64,000 nt of DNA from Neoarius graeffei (Eukaryota > Chordata > Actinopteri > Siluriformes > Ariidae). The position numbers and the translations under genes are program-made. Every line of letters starts with the position of its first letter. The stretch's first letter is position 1. Below, piece by piece: positions 57,501-61,618 of the stretch. The DNA lies in contig NC_083577.1 in NCBI RefSeq assembly GCF_027579695.1, positions 39,037,198-39,101,197 on the forward strand, written 5' to 3'. Below the pieces are notes generated by a model, which was not told the origin of the DNA, ran no database searches, and saw nothing but the letters and a program-made list of their open reading frames with translations.

Positions 57501-60500
57501 GTGTCTACACTTTTCTTTCGCCAAGTGGGGCGGGAGGGCGGGACATGACTGAATGGGTGTTTCTGATTTGTCAGCTGTCTTCCTTACACCCCATGGCATG
57601 CCCCAAGCATTTACAACACAGAATTCCAGGTTCTCCGCTCCAAAATTGGCAGCTTCAAAACGATTGATTTTTTTTTTTTTTAACCGACAACCAAAAAAAA
57701 TTAACCGGTTGACGTTGATTCGGTCAACCATCGGTCAAACGGTCATCGGTTAACATCCCTAGTTCAAGTTAAAGGACTGTGAGGACTATTCCAAAAGCTT
57801 CAGCTTGCTTTTTTTTTTGAAGTAGTTCTTAGTAGATACTGAAGTATGTTTTGGATCACTGTCCTGCTGTAGAAACCAGCCTTCATATTTGCTTCCACAA
57901 TATGCTGATATTTACCAGATTTTGCTCAATATTTCCATTTACCTGTGAAATGATTAAAGTGCCACTGGATGCCACATAACCTTAAAGCACACTAGATACA
58001 CACTCATGCTTAATAGTTGGCAAGGTCTTCTTTTAATCAAATGCTGTTCCTTTTTCTCCAAACACATCTTTGGTGATTTCAGGTCAAAGACCTCCATTTA
58101 TACTTCAGTCCACAGGATCCATTTCCAAAACGCCTTTGGCTTATTAATACGTTGTTTTTCATACTTCAGACATTTGAATTAAGTGATCAGGTTGCAGGTA
58201 AGGTTTCCTGCTGATGACTCTTCTGTGCAGCTCATGTTTGTGCAAACAAAGCTACACAGTAGAATGCACCATCACTCCTGTGTCATGTAAACCTTCCTAA
58301 AGGTCCTTGCTGTCAATTGTGGAATTTGCTTTGCCTTTATGACCAGCATACAGGCAGTTCTATCTGAGGGTTTTCTTGGTCAGCTACTTGGAGAGCACAT
58401 AGTTGTTGAGTGTTAGAAGAAGGTTTGAAAATAATTTATTATGCTCAGCAATGGTCATCAGCTGACAATTCTGAGCCTGAGAAAGTCCTAAAGGGTCAAT
58501 TAAAGCCTACACAAATTCTGAGACTTTACAACTGGATGGTTTAGCATACAAGTGTGTGTGTGTATACATGCAATTTTAAACTTACACAAGATCCTCAACA
58601 CGTTCAGTGCATTTCAGGTTTTTCTGAAGTCTATACTGGACTTCCTTCCAATAATCCTCAAGCTTAGAACCTACACTCAGCATGGTTCTCCTACATGAAC
58701 AAAAAAAGAGCACCATTCAGTAAACTGTTTATATATGTATAGGAACACTACTGATCAGTGTGTGAAAAAAAAAAAGGCTTTCACGTACTGTACTCATAAT
58801 ACTCGTACTGTATACTAGTGCATCTCAAAAAATTAGAATATCATGAAAAAGTTCAGTTTTTCATAATTTAATTAATAAAGGGAAAATTTCATGTTCTATA
58901 TTCATTACATGTAAAGTGAAATATTTCAAGCCTTTTTTGTTTTAATTTTGATGATTATGGCTTATGGTTCATGAAAATTAGAAAGCCAGTATCTCAGATT
59001 ATTAGAATATTTAACTTCCAGTTTGACTAAAACAGTATACAGTAAATACCGTGTATCTCTCGGTCTAGTTCAGTACACGCAACCACAATCACGAAGAAGA
59101 CCGCTGACTTGACAGTTGTCCAGAAGATGATCATCAATACCCTCCACAAGGAGGGTAAGCCACAAAAGGTTGTTGCTGAAAAGACTGGCTGGAAAAGGTG
59201 CACAAGCAACAGAGATGACCGCAACCTTGAGAGGATTGTCAATAAAAGTCAATTCATGACCTTGGGAGAGCTTCACAAGGAGTGGACTGAGGCTGGTGTC
59301 AGTGCATCAAGAGCCACCACGCACAGACATCTTCAGGAAAGGGGCTACAACTGTTGCATTCCTAATATCAAGCCACTCCTGAACCAGAGACAACGTCAGA
59401 AGTGTTTTACCTGGGCTAAGGAGAGAAAGAACTGGACTGTTGCTCAGTGGTCCAAAGTCCTCTTTTCAGATAAAAGTAAATTTTGTATTTCATTTGAAAA
59501 TCAAGGTCCTTGAGTCTGCAGAAAGAGTGGAGAGGCACAGAATCCATGGTGTTTGAAGTCCAGTGTGAAGTTTCCACAGTCTGTGATGACTTGGGGTGCC
59601 ATGTCATCTGCTAGTGTTGGTCCACTGTGTTTTATCAAGTTCAAAGTCAACACAGCCATCTAACTAGGAGATTTTGGAGCACTTCATGCTTCCATCTGCT
59701 CACAAACTTTATGAAGATGCTGATTTCTTTTTCCAGCAGAACTTGGCACCTGCCCACAGTGCCAAAACTACTACCAAATGGTTTGCTGACCATGATATTA
59801 CTGTGCTTGTTTGGCCTGCCAATTCATCTGACCTGAACCCCAGAGAGAATCTTTGGGCTATTGTCAAGAGGAAGATGAAAAACACCCAACCCAAAAATAC
59901 AGATGAGCTGAAGGCTGCTATCAAAGCAACCTGGGCTTCAATAACACCTCAGCAGTGCCACAGGCTGATCACCTCCATGCCACGCCGCATTGATGCGGTA
60001 ATTCATGGTAAAGGAGCCCCAACCAAGTATTGAGTGTATAAATGAACATATTTGTCAGAAGTTGGACATTTCTGGAACATAAACCCTTTTTTGATTGATC
60101 TGAGGAAATATTTGAGATTAATAATTAATAATTTGAGATACTGGATTTCTGAGCTCCGTGCACTATAAGCCATAATCATCTTTAGATGATAGGCAAGCTG
60201 TAAGACGAGGTAAGAGTCTATGTGCTTTTTAAACGGTTCAAACAGAAACTGAGAGACAGGAAAAAGTAGTTCAAACTTCAGGAGAGGGTGCCCTCTCCTG
60301 AGGGTTTAATTTAGAAATTAAAACAAAAAGGCCTTGAAATATTTCACTTTGCATGTAATGAACAGAATATATGAAAGTTTGCCTTTTTTAATTAAATTAC
60401 CAAAAAAAAAAAGAACTTTTTCATAATATTCAAATTTTTGGAGATGCACTTGTATTGTGCCACTGCGACATCCATCCTGAGCTCTATTGCACCAGCCTGC

Positions 60501-60988
60501 CAGAGGGCACCCTCTCCTGAAGTTTGAACTACTTTTTCCTGTCTCTCAGTTTCTGTTTGAACCGTTTAAAAAGCACACGGATTCTTACCTCGTCTTACAG
60601 TTTGCCTATCGTCTATGTGAGTTCTGAGCCTTTTGTATCTGGATTGACCTTGGCCAGTTTACTCAATCTGGTTTTGAATTTTGCTTTGGAATGTGTTCAT
60701 TGATAGGTTTGTGCTTTTGATATCCACCAAGCCTGTCTTGACTTGAATAAAACCTTGAGCATATGGATCTGTATCTTGTGTTTCTGGGTCTTGTGTTACA
60801 TTTATATCCAAACCTGAATTTATAGATAATTAATTTCTGAACATGTTCCTTGAAAGTTGCAAGTCATCTGTAAATGTTACTCAAACATACCTGTACTCTT
60901 CTGTCTTGTCAAAGTCTTGCTTGTTGTGAGTTGGTGTGAGGTAGTTACACTCCATCACCCCAATAATTCCTACTCCTGTGCTCTTGGC
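26810..60988 (-). CDS. morc3: MORC-family gene (MORC3-like), 3' ten coding exons
   Basis: Ten coding blocks on the minus strand (60891-60988, 58586-58690, 45980-46108, 45828-45902, 31205-31247, 28079-28157, 27895-27952, 27592-27805, 27162-27415, 26810-26963) have AG/GT borders and join in phase with no stop until TAG at 26810-26812. That is 402 codons including the stop. Order: end of the S5/transducer part, a CW zinc finger, a short linker, a Ser/Thr-rich stretch, a coiled coil and a conserved tail. MORC proteins are nuclear GHKL ATPases that compact chromatin; the CW finger reads H3K4 methylation in MORC3. The ATPase exons lie off the right edge. MORC4 is the main alternative. Introns range from 77 bp to 14.6 kb, the large ones being packed with transposons. 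Confidence 0.85.
27162..27415 (-). CDS. morc3: MORC exon: coiled coil
   Basis: 254 bp. Begins [20 protein letters not shown] and [13 protein letters not shown] with heptad spacing, then [10 protein letters not shown] and a polar stretch to the donor GTAAGA at 27161. An internal GTAAGTG at 27318 could act as an alternative donor. I prefer the longer form because the phase joins the last exon and the reading frame stays open. The coiled coil mediates MORC dimerisation. Confidence 0.82.
27592..27805 (-). CDS. morc3: MORC exon: basic/acidic linker into coiled coil
   Basis: 214 bp. Starts with a basic cluster ([18 protein letters not shown]), a possible nuclear localisation signal. A Ser/Thr/Glu-rich part follows, ending [13 protein letters not shown], the start of the coiled coil. 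Confidence 0.82.
27895..27952 (-). CDS. morc3: MORC exon: Ser/Pro-rich linker
   Basis: 58 bp encoding [18 protein letters not shown]. Acceptor CTTTAG, donor GTACTC. The phase matches exons on both sides. Confidence 0.7.
28003..28066. repeat. (CA)n microsatellite in MORC intron
   Basis: About 60 bp of CA between the 28079 and 27952 exon borders. It fills half of a 126-bp intron. Confidence 0.92.
28079..28157 (-). CDS. morc3: MORC exon: Ser/Thr-rich linker
   Basis: 79 bp encoding [20 protein letters not shown] then SSHTGDG. Acceptor CTCTCAG, donor GTAAAG. Low-complexity, so support is mainly from splice phase and position. A long CA repeat lies in the following short intron. Confidence 0.7.
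28505..28660 (+). repeat. Worn SINE-like repeat, plus orientation
   Basis: Contains TTTTCTCCCTCCTCCTATAA, GGGGATTGCTGACGCTAAAT and CTCTGTGATGGACTGATGGG, recognisable but diverged versions of the body of fish tRNA-SINEs. It lies head to head with the minus-strand SINE that follows. Confidence 0.45.
28672..29016 (-). repeat. tRNA-derived SINE, minus orientation, diverged
   Basis: Same family as the other copies, but with many substitutions (for example GTGACACGGTGGTGTAGTGG and TTGGGTTTGAGCCC on the minus strand). One of the older copies here. Intronic in the MORC gene. Confidence 0.88.
29017..29557. other. MORC intron, nothing recognised
   Basis: AT-rich intron sequence without coding potential or recognisable repeat ends. 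Confidence 0.5.
29558..31162 (+). mobile_element. Tc1-like transposon, copy B (CAACCCCGATTCC ends)
   Basis: TA at 29556-29557 and 31163-31164 flank CAACCCCGATTCC and GGAATCAGGGTTG. Arms of about 200 bp with the inner AAAAAAGTTGGGACA repeat. 1605 bp and closely similar to copy A at 1142-2730 but inverted. It lies antisense to the MORC gene. Confidence 0.95.
29866..30946 (+). pseudogene. Tc1-family transposase, two frameshifts (copy B)
   Basis: ATG at 29866. Unlike copy A, the first catalytic Asp is in frame ([19 protein letters not shown]). A frame break at about 30495-30505 and another at the A8 run near 30794 separate the block with HDNAKPH and SPIENIWR from the C-terminus ending KRKGDVSQW (to 30946). 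One Ser codon is lost near 30012 relative to copy A. The lesions differ from copy A, so each was inactivated independently. Confidence 0.92.
31205..31247 (-). CDS. morc3: MORC micro-exon: charged helix
   Basis: 43 bp encoding [14 protein letters not shown]. Flanked by CAG|T and GTAATG. It is too short for ORF finders, but its phase fits both neighbours exactly, at the end of a 14.6-kb intron. A Tc1 element ends 42 bp beyond its 3' border. Confidence 0.7.
31440..31770. repeat. Small dispersed repeat (AAGTTCATCTTC ends)
   Basis: Contains GATATGAAGTTCATCTTCTC, AAATACATCGTGGATCTGAG, TTTCCGATATTTCAC and GAAGATATGAACATTATCTT. Related blocks occur in the region 45285-45680, partly inverted. It looks like a non-autonomous palindromic family; ends not defined. 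Confidence 0.45.
31854..32250 (-). repeat. 3' LTR of the chromovirus
   Basis: Begins TGTCAGAGTGCAGGC as read on the plus strand and ends CCATTACTGACA. On the minus strand a G-rich polypurine-like stretch (AGGGGGGTTC) lies immediately upstream. Confidence 0.85.
32386..35774 (-). pseudogene. Chromovirus gag-pol, multiply broken
   Basis: 35283-35774 is Gag capsid ([21 protein letters not shown]). Near 35100-35150 a CCHC knuckle ([10 protein letters not shown]) follows, then a retropepsin DSG near 34957. RT remnants span 34234-34700. RNase H at 33778-34059 has [14 protein letters not shown] and [11 protein letters not shown]. The integrase zinc finger and start of the core are at 33185-33511 ([25 protein letters not shown]). 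32761-33000 is the integrase end and 32386-32721 a chromodomain ([14 protein letters not shown]). Many stops and frame changes; no function expected. Confidence 0.9.
35932..36326 (-). repeat. 5' LTR of the chromovirus
   Basis: Pairs with 31854-32250. Shares GAGGCTTAAGTAGCACTGCT and GGGAGACAGGGGGCACT. Contains an extra GGGAGAGCAGGGATGC insertion and lacks part of the middle. Confidence 0.85.
36342..39143 (-). mobile_element. Decayed hAT transposon
   Basis: Ends CAGGGTTCTAACTAGGCC and GAGTTAGAGCCCTG are approximate inverted repeats. Flanks ATATATCT and ATATATTA agree at 6 of 8 positions. A transposase remnant lies on the minus strand. 38210-38275 holds an internal near-palindrome GGGTGGCATTTGCCACCC. 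Inserted just beyond the chromovirus 5' LTR. Confidence 0.7.
36692..37220 (-). pseudogene. hAT transposase remnant (ZMYM-related type)
   Basis: Minus-strand sequence reads [19 protein letters not shown], a TAA stop, then [20 protein letters not shown] (first catalytic Asp) and [30 protein letters not shown]. This is the first half of the RNase H-like core of this hAT group. A stop at about 37107 and a frame shift near 36920 show decay. The C-terminal half is missing. Confidence 0.75.
39144..39820 (-). repeat. Unclassified element with a Crypton-like exon
   Basis: Starts near CACACCAGTTATTCCAC and ends near GATTGCTCATAT, where a Tc1 is inserted. GTTATTCCAC reappears inverted as GTGGAATAAC at 39250. 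The continuing part may be beyond the Tc1 at 45285. A single exon-like frame is at 39446-39557. Class uncertain. Confidence 0.35.
39446..39557 (-). pseudogene. Possible Crypton-type (DUF3504-like) first exon
   Basis: Minus-strand frame [20 protein letters not shown], then [14 protein letters not shown], ending at a GTAAGA donor. The pattern E-I-xx-LL-xx-K-xx-NTKKAT-xx-G-xxx-F resembles the N-terminal core-binding part of Crypton-derived tyrosine recombinases. No recombinase catalytic exon is seen. Confidence 0.35.
40599..40793 (+). pseudogene. THAP-domain first exon
   Basis: ATG at 40599: [25 protein letters not shown] and REKWERFV, the first half of a C2CH THAP finger with its FPK motif and Trp. 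Then a basic stretch ([15 protein letters not shown]) and a GTAAGA donor at 40794. The expected second C-x2-H pair is not in the exon. The same start codon region is where the 24627-24954 copy ends. Confidence 0.65.
40919..40981. repeat. (GATTA)n tail of LINE copy B
   Basis: Twelve or so GATTA units, the reverse complement of the (TAATC)n tail seen at 24004-24020. It marks the 3' end of the LINE copy. Confidence 0.92.
41776..42200. mobile_element. Short hAT (Charlie-type ends)
   Basis: Ends CAGGGGTCGGGAACC and GCAGACCCCTG, with GAGAGCCATGAAAGCC and AGAGCCACATCTGGCTC subterminal blocks. This is a typical vertebrate non-autonomous hAT layout. Flanking 8-mers ATACAAGG and CGTTAAGG share only AAGG. 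Confidence 0.7.
42201..43084. other. No gene recognised between LINE pieces
   Basis: AT-rich. 42650-42890 has a loose internal repeat (CATTTTAAGGATTTAAGT, CATTTTAAGGATTCAAG, GTAATCGATTCAAGTAA). A 74-codon frame at 42895 is not supported by any motif. Confidence 0.4.
43677..44052 (+). repeat. tRNA-derived SINE with 10-bp target duplication
   Basis: Full-length and the best-preserved copy, flanked by ACAGATGGCC at 43667-43676 and 44053-44062. A box GTGGTGTAGTGGTTAGTGC, B box GGGTCCGAGTCCC, tail GATGAGATGAG. Inserted in the 3' arm of the Kolobok-like element. Confidence 0.95.
45285..45720. repeat. Dispersed repeat related to 31440-31770, with TA/CA microsatellite
   Basis: Shares GAAGTTCATCTTC, GATATAACTCCC-like and TCCGCGATGTACTTC-type blocks with the 31.4-kb copy in the reverse order. 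A (TA)n(CA)n tract occupies 45434-45508. It continues to the 75-bp MORC exon region, and the left half of the older unit may be the sequence at 39144-39820. Confidence 0.4.
45828..45902 (-). CDS. morc3: MORC exon: last CW cysteine and acidic linker
   Basis: 75 bp, beginning with the RCEVEEEL segment that supplies the final zinc ligand, then [15 protein letters not shown]. The donor GTGAGT follows at 45827. It is separated from the CW exon by only 77 bp. Confidence 0.85.
45957..45978. repeat. (GA)n tract next to CW-exon donor
   Basis: GA repeat (CT on the MORC sense strand) beginning at the donor GT of the CW exon. It makes up about a third of the 77-bp intron. Confidence 0.85.
45980..46108 (-). 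CDS. morc3: MORC exon: CW-type zinc finger
   Basis: 129 bp. Encodes [20 protein letters not shown], then DGI, LPDNWFC and NSDPQFR. The CW signature is complete here except for the last Cys, which is in the next exon (RCEV): aromatic W, C-x2-C, W, and W-x-C. In MORC3 and MORC4 this finger binds the H3 tail. The donor is immediately followed by a (CT)n tract. Confidence 0.95.
46109..46435. other. MORC intron, nothing recognised
   Basis: AT-rich intron sequence between the CW exon and a Tc1-like left end. Confidence 0.5.
46816..48503 (+). repeat. 5' LTR of the young gypsy element
   Basis: Starts TGTAACCCCTATGG and ends CACAAGCGCTACA. It includes an AATAAA at 48361 near the 3' side, giving a likely R/U5 boundary soon after. 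At 1688 bp it is long for a gypsy LTR. Frames of up to 96 codons inside it are duplicated in the 3' LTR and are not genes. Confidence 0.95.
48511..48528 (+). promoter_or_regulatory. Primer binding site, tRNA-Arg
   Basis: TGGCGAGCCAGCCAGGAG, seven bases after the LTR, is the complement of the 3' end of vertebrate tRNA-Arg (ending CTCCTGGCTGGCTCG plus CCA). All 18 positions agree with the tRNA-Arg (ACG type) sequence as I know it. It primes minus-strand DNA synthesis. Confidence 0.85.
48639..50390 (+). CDS. gag: Gag polyprotein, PNMA-like
   Basis: 583 residues, intact. The N-terminus ([21 protein letters not shown], here residues 13-33) has the ALLV-G-I/L and small alpha/beta layout of PNMA proteins. 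The capsid region from about residue 265 starts [12 protein letters not shown] and [10 protein letters not shown], again like PNMA (LRxFSGxxPxP...W). A CCHC zinc knuckle is at 538-551 ([14 protein letters not shown]). A serine/threonine-rich linker fills 130-235. Gag assembles the cytoplasmic particle and packages RNA. The stop TGA (50388-50390) directly follows a slippery heptamer. The ATG is the first in a good context after the primer site. Confidence 0.9.
   Translation: MDVIREWNVKVPNALLVGGLTMGVEDNEVMDYLATLGSIDRIIRVPSDEPQFKNTAIVEFTSGEPITFIQDTLPCERHTSNPEVTHSIQLLSELYAADKSSSLTSSYLAELKGIAKLSGADFEKLLRDELAKIQRSTKSNPTGDADIATLSQSSQASDNPTHDEPTGDKTVNHTQKDTVLSHSNDSDSITSVLSSPTVAQTPKLPNTAEASVAPQAQALPDMADAIARPKAQAFTLAPEHLTTDAVQKVVVEHVIKNSDFTPDRIKLRPFSGKVPCPASESDYDTWRSNVDFFLTDATVSEKHTVRKIVESLLPPAAHIVKNLGPKASPHDYLSLLDSAYDTVDDGDELFAHFLSTNQNSGEKPSAYLQRLRTILSKVVKRGGIAAAEFNRQLLRQFCRGCWNNALITSLQLEQKKKDPPPFSELLLLLRTEEDRQAAKSSRMKQHLGLAKAHANAHFAEEYSPDYAGPESLSDTQKLEKQIAMLQTQMASLKATLNTGSRPKTAKQTKKQKPKPNLPSEEHSSSEPKLTKRPRPGYCFRCGEDGHIAPSCSNEPNPQLVHEKRTDFEQRLQSWGEASEQPLN
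50375..55147 (+). CDS. pol: Pol polyprotein (protease, RT, RNase H, integrase)
   Basis: Open from 50375 to TGA at 55145-55147, with no suitable ATG at the start, so it is probably made as Gag-Pol by frameshifting. Residues are counted from the GTG at 50423. Protease DTGS at 52-55. RT with [15 protein letters not shown] and FLDD at 504-507. RNase H with HTDAS at 674-678. Integrase zinc finger H964...C999-x2-C1002 and catalytic D1030, D1089, E1124 (the last two 35 apart). Then [16 protein letters not shown] in place of a classical GPY/F module; no chromodomain. An acidic tail of about 270 residues carries four 13-residue repeats ([13 protein letters not shown] type). All catalytic residues are present. 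Confidence 0.95.
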   Translation, partial: AAVKLNPVPDAGLSGAVQQKCPKSKSAIKVSSQSHSTGHQPHLPMGLIGQKCTAQVIVSGVNCNCVLDTGSQVTTISASFYNNHLSDCPIQPVEGLDVEGANGQSVPYLGYVPISLKFPKNFVENEPEVCTLALVTPDVRSSCDLPVLIGTNALDVLYNEHCHHRRPIDLSSVYGYQQILHTLKHRQEASSTGRIGLMTLKGKVRQTIPAHGRVLVEGHVKTNSPGERAVVEQPVTSSLPGGILVECCLVTLPRLNPHKLRVWVRNETEHDITLPTHCVIAELHTPEVIQELSRKTESAKCCAVNHQVSDLGKSNLTFDFGNSPLSKEWKERVTQSLTAYSDVFAQHDLDFGHASQVKHHINLKDGTPFKQRSRPIHPKDYEAVRKHLQTLLEARVIRNSESPYSSPIVVVRKKNGDVRLCVDYRKLNSLTIRDAYALPNLEEAFSALAGSKWFSVMDLKSGYYQIEMEERDKAKTAFVCPLGFYEFNRMPQGITNAPSTFQRLMERCMGNLNLKEVLVFLDDVIVFSSTLEEHETRLLHVLQQLREHGLKLSPSKCSFFQSSVRYLGHIVSSKGVETDPEKVRALHMWPRPQNLKELKSFLGFAGYYRRYVKDYSKIVKPLNDLTKGYPPYQKGRRATAHSGAYFNVKEPFANRWTDECQNAFDTVIQKLTSAPVLGYANPKLPYVLHTDASTFGLGAALYQEQEGEMRVIAYASRGLSPCEKRYPAHKLEFLALKWSIVEKFQDYLYGNTFTVVTDNNPLTYILKSAKLDAASYRWLAALSTFDFNIKYRAGKCNQDADGLSRRPHDTLEDDDVSLEERERVKQFTSHHLSSRPDQSLSVETVHAVCHRHLLSETDDDLPSITLVESLSLHADAVPDVYEEEVSLGCHTLPTFSQGELQRQQRSDPVISAVVELLEAADAVKPNINPDSLELKLLLKEWKKLELRDGLLFRTRQTDSDVTYQFVTPKSLRPTILQCLHDDMGHMGLERTLDLVRSRFYWPKMATDVETKIKTCGRCVRRKTPPERSAPLVNIQTTRPMELVCMDYLSLEPDSHNTKDILVITDHFTKYAVAIPTKDQKATTVAKSLWEQFLVHYGFPERLLSDQGRDFESQLIKELCALAGITKVRTSPYHPRGNPVERFNRTLLGMLGTLTDKKKSHWRDFVKPLTHAYNCTRNEVTGFSPYELMFGRQPRLPVDIAFCLPAKKSAPKTHSQYVRALKSRLEESYQIAKGNSQKVADRNKRRFDKKVRESTLEEGDQVLVRNVRLRNKHKLADKWESTMYRVLRRMGNLPVYTVEPMDGDGPTRTLHRDLLLPCGDLCEAEEEETTKSKPQRPRTRRSRPPAPDEDLDSEDDLSYYSFQPSVIPERRFYEVIDVPVMLQPTQTSAVPSTSAEPTGHQTAHCLGEPRADHQVKPVSVTPAEVESAEPVSVTPAEVESAEPVSESPTVVESAEPVSVLPAAAEPVETENTQEQKSDEKDMTLPDDKRETSMVVDQETSPIIIPESLEVETDVNTQQSTDQANTPLHVETDIGTDTTDTTRRSDRIHRPPGRFHYPELGKPLISFAQTLLEGFNRALDTINDGTYPIVAM
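50381..50387 (+). promoter_or_regulatory. Candidate -1 ribosomal frameshift site GTTAAAC
   Basis: In the gag frame the heptamer reads G TTA AAC, immediately before TGA. The pol frame is open from 50375, giving only a 16-base overlap in which a -1 shift can occur, and this heptamer is in exactly the right phase. The same heptamer is the known shift site in equine arteritis virus. The downstream pseudoknot was not evaluated. Confidence 0.7.
54619..54774 (+). repeat. 39-bp coding tandem repeat in pol tail
   Basis: Two perfect and two diverged 39-bp units encoding [17 protein letters not shown] peptides, in frame, near the C-terminus of Pol. Likely to vary in copy number between element copies. 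Confidence 0.9.
55192..55204 (+). promoter_or_regulatory. Polypurine tract
   Basis: AAGGGGGGGAGGG directly upstream of the 3' LTR, the plus-strand primer position expected for LTR elements. Confidence 0.9.
55205..56892 (+). repeat. 3' LTR of the young gypsy element
   Basis: Same length as the 5' LTR, with one difference noted (55527). It is followed by CAAA, the second copy of the 4-bp flank, and then by the large palindrome. Confidence 0.95.
56922..57325. repeat. Large near-perfect palindrome, arms about 200 bp
   Basis: Arms 56922-57126 and 57131-57325 are inverted copies around a CATT spacer. Visible differences are few: the length of a T/G run, a 6-bp ATAAGT duplication and several point changes. 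Inner sequence TTCGCGGAAGCTGCGCA is GC-rich. Weaker pairing (CACAAAC / GTTTGTG) extends outward to the edge of the gypsy LTR. Single-stranded, it would form a very long hairpin. Confidence 0.92.
57326..57760. other. Remaining hAT-like 3' sequence, no gene
   Basis: Holds A and T runs and GGTTAAC/GGTCAACC repeats toward the right end. No supported frame. Confidence 0.4.
58586..58690 (-). CDS. morc3: MORC exon: helix before CW finger
   Basis: 105 bp. Encodes [20 protein letters not shown] and a charged stretch ending ERVEDL. LxxKLxDYWKE is typical of MORC proteins between the ATPase module and CW finger. The donor GTAAGT follows at 58585. The next intron (12.5 kb) holds the young gypsy element in antisense. 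Confidence 0.88.
58818..60452 (+). mobile_element. Tc1-like transposon (GTGCATCTCAAAAAATTAG ends)
   Basis: Left GTGCATCTCAAAAAATTAGA next to TA and right TTTGGAGATGCACTTG followed by TA. Arms share AAGTGAAATATTTCAAGCC. The right arm is broken by an insertion at about 60182-60316. Located in the 2.2-kb MORC intron, sense to plus. Confidence 0.88.
59109..60033 (+). pseudogene. Tc1-type transposase, broken
   Basis: 59109-59513 carries [20 protein letters not shown] (first Asp) and stops at TGA 59511-59513. 59674-60033 carries [14 protein letters not shown], where the second Asp of the usual QQDxAPxH is Asn, and [16 protein letters not shown] (Glu), ending HGKGAPTKY. Stop, frame change and a lost catalytic Asp make it inactive. 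Confidence 0.9.
60187..60615. repeat. Inverted repeat pair, about 110 bp arms
   Basis: 60187-60296 (GATAGGCAAGCTGTAAGACG to GGAGAGGGTGCCCTC) is repeated inverted at 60502-60615 with a few changes. The first arm lies inside the Tc1 right terminal repeat and the second beyond its end, in an LTR-like sequence. Confidence 0.85.
60456..60800 (+). repeat. Possible solo LTR
   Basis: Starts TGTGCCACTGCGACATCC, contains CTGCCAGAGGGCACCCTCTC typical of fish LTRs and AATAAA at 60741, and ends TGTTACA. Target duplication not clear. The inverted partial copy at 60187 would then be an LTR fragment. Confidence 0.45.
60891..60988 (-). CDS. morc3: MORC exon: end of S5/transducer region
   Basis: 98 bp, AG before 60988 and GTATG after 60891. 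Encodes [20 protein letters not shown] followed by [11 protein letters not shown]. The GIIGV-EC-L-P-HNKQDF block is one of the most conserved stretches of MORC proteins, just after the ATPase domain. Ends in phase 2 and joins the next exon with an AGG codon. Confidence 0.9.
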
Positions 60989-61399
60989 CTGGTAACAGAA
61001 AACAGCAAACACTGAATGAATAAAATATTTTTTTTGTTTTGTTTGCTTCACAACATCACTCTAGAAATAGATTTGAATGCATATAAAATGAATATGTGTA
61101 TAACTTATTTACATTTGTATTATCTTGATGATAAAAGCACAAAGTAGAAGTAATCCTGAATATCGGACTATATATGCTCAGTCATGATTATTGATAATCT
61201 GGAATTGTCTGTAAAGGTTTATTATCTTGTAGCATATCCAAATACTAGATAGCACTTGTTCAGAATGGTTGTGAAGCACATTGTGCCCAATGAAAATATA
61301 AAACTGTAGCTTGGTTCAAATAATGCTAGTTAGGGGCATAATTGTGGTTCTATTAAAACTGGATAACCTCCAAAAGCAATTCCTAACATATGAATGCTT

Positions 61400-61457
<58 letters not shown>

Positions 61458-61618
61458 CTGCCAAGACCTTCAAGCCATGAAGTTATAGTGATGTAATACT
61501 TGCTGTAAATAACTTCACACCATGTCATTTCTTTCCTGGACCCTATGCATTTAGTAGCTATTGGGTTGGAGATCGTTCTAAATGGCAGGGAACTGTGGCA
61601 GTTGTTTGTTACTCTTAC
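60989..61618. other. MORC intron with (GT)n, nothing else recognised
   Basis: AT-rich intron sequence with a 54-bp GT microsatellite at 61402-61455. No further MORC exon was found upstream of 60988. Confidence 0.5.

Larger units (their letters stand above)
46721..57761. mobile_element. Probable hAT remnant hosting the gypsy element and palindrome
   Basis: Flanked by GTTCAAGTT on both sides. The right end is GGTTAACATCCCTA, with CGGTCAACCATCGGTC and GGTTGACGTTGATTCGG repeats inside. The left end ACGGATGGCGAAAGC is only loosely similar to its complement but is followed by CCGGTTAAAGTCGGTTAACC. An 8- or 9-bp duplication and GTTAACC-rich ends suit hAT. Confidence 0.5.
46436..58450 (-). mobile_element. 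Degraded Tc1-like element split by insertions
   Basis: The left end CAGTTCCTTCCATGATTGGC at 46436, preceded by TA, begins a Tc1 arm. The body stops at GTTCAAGTT (46712-46720) and resumes after the second GTTCAAGTT (57762-57770) with minus-strand transposase remnants (TTTTGGATCACTGTCCTGCT and similar) to about 58450. The right terminus is missing. Confidence 0.6.
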
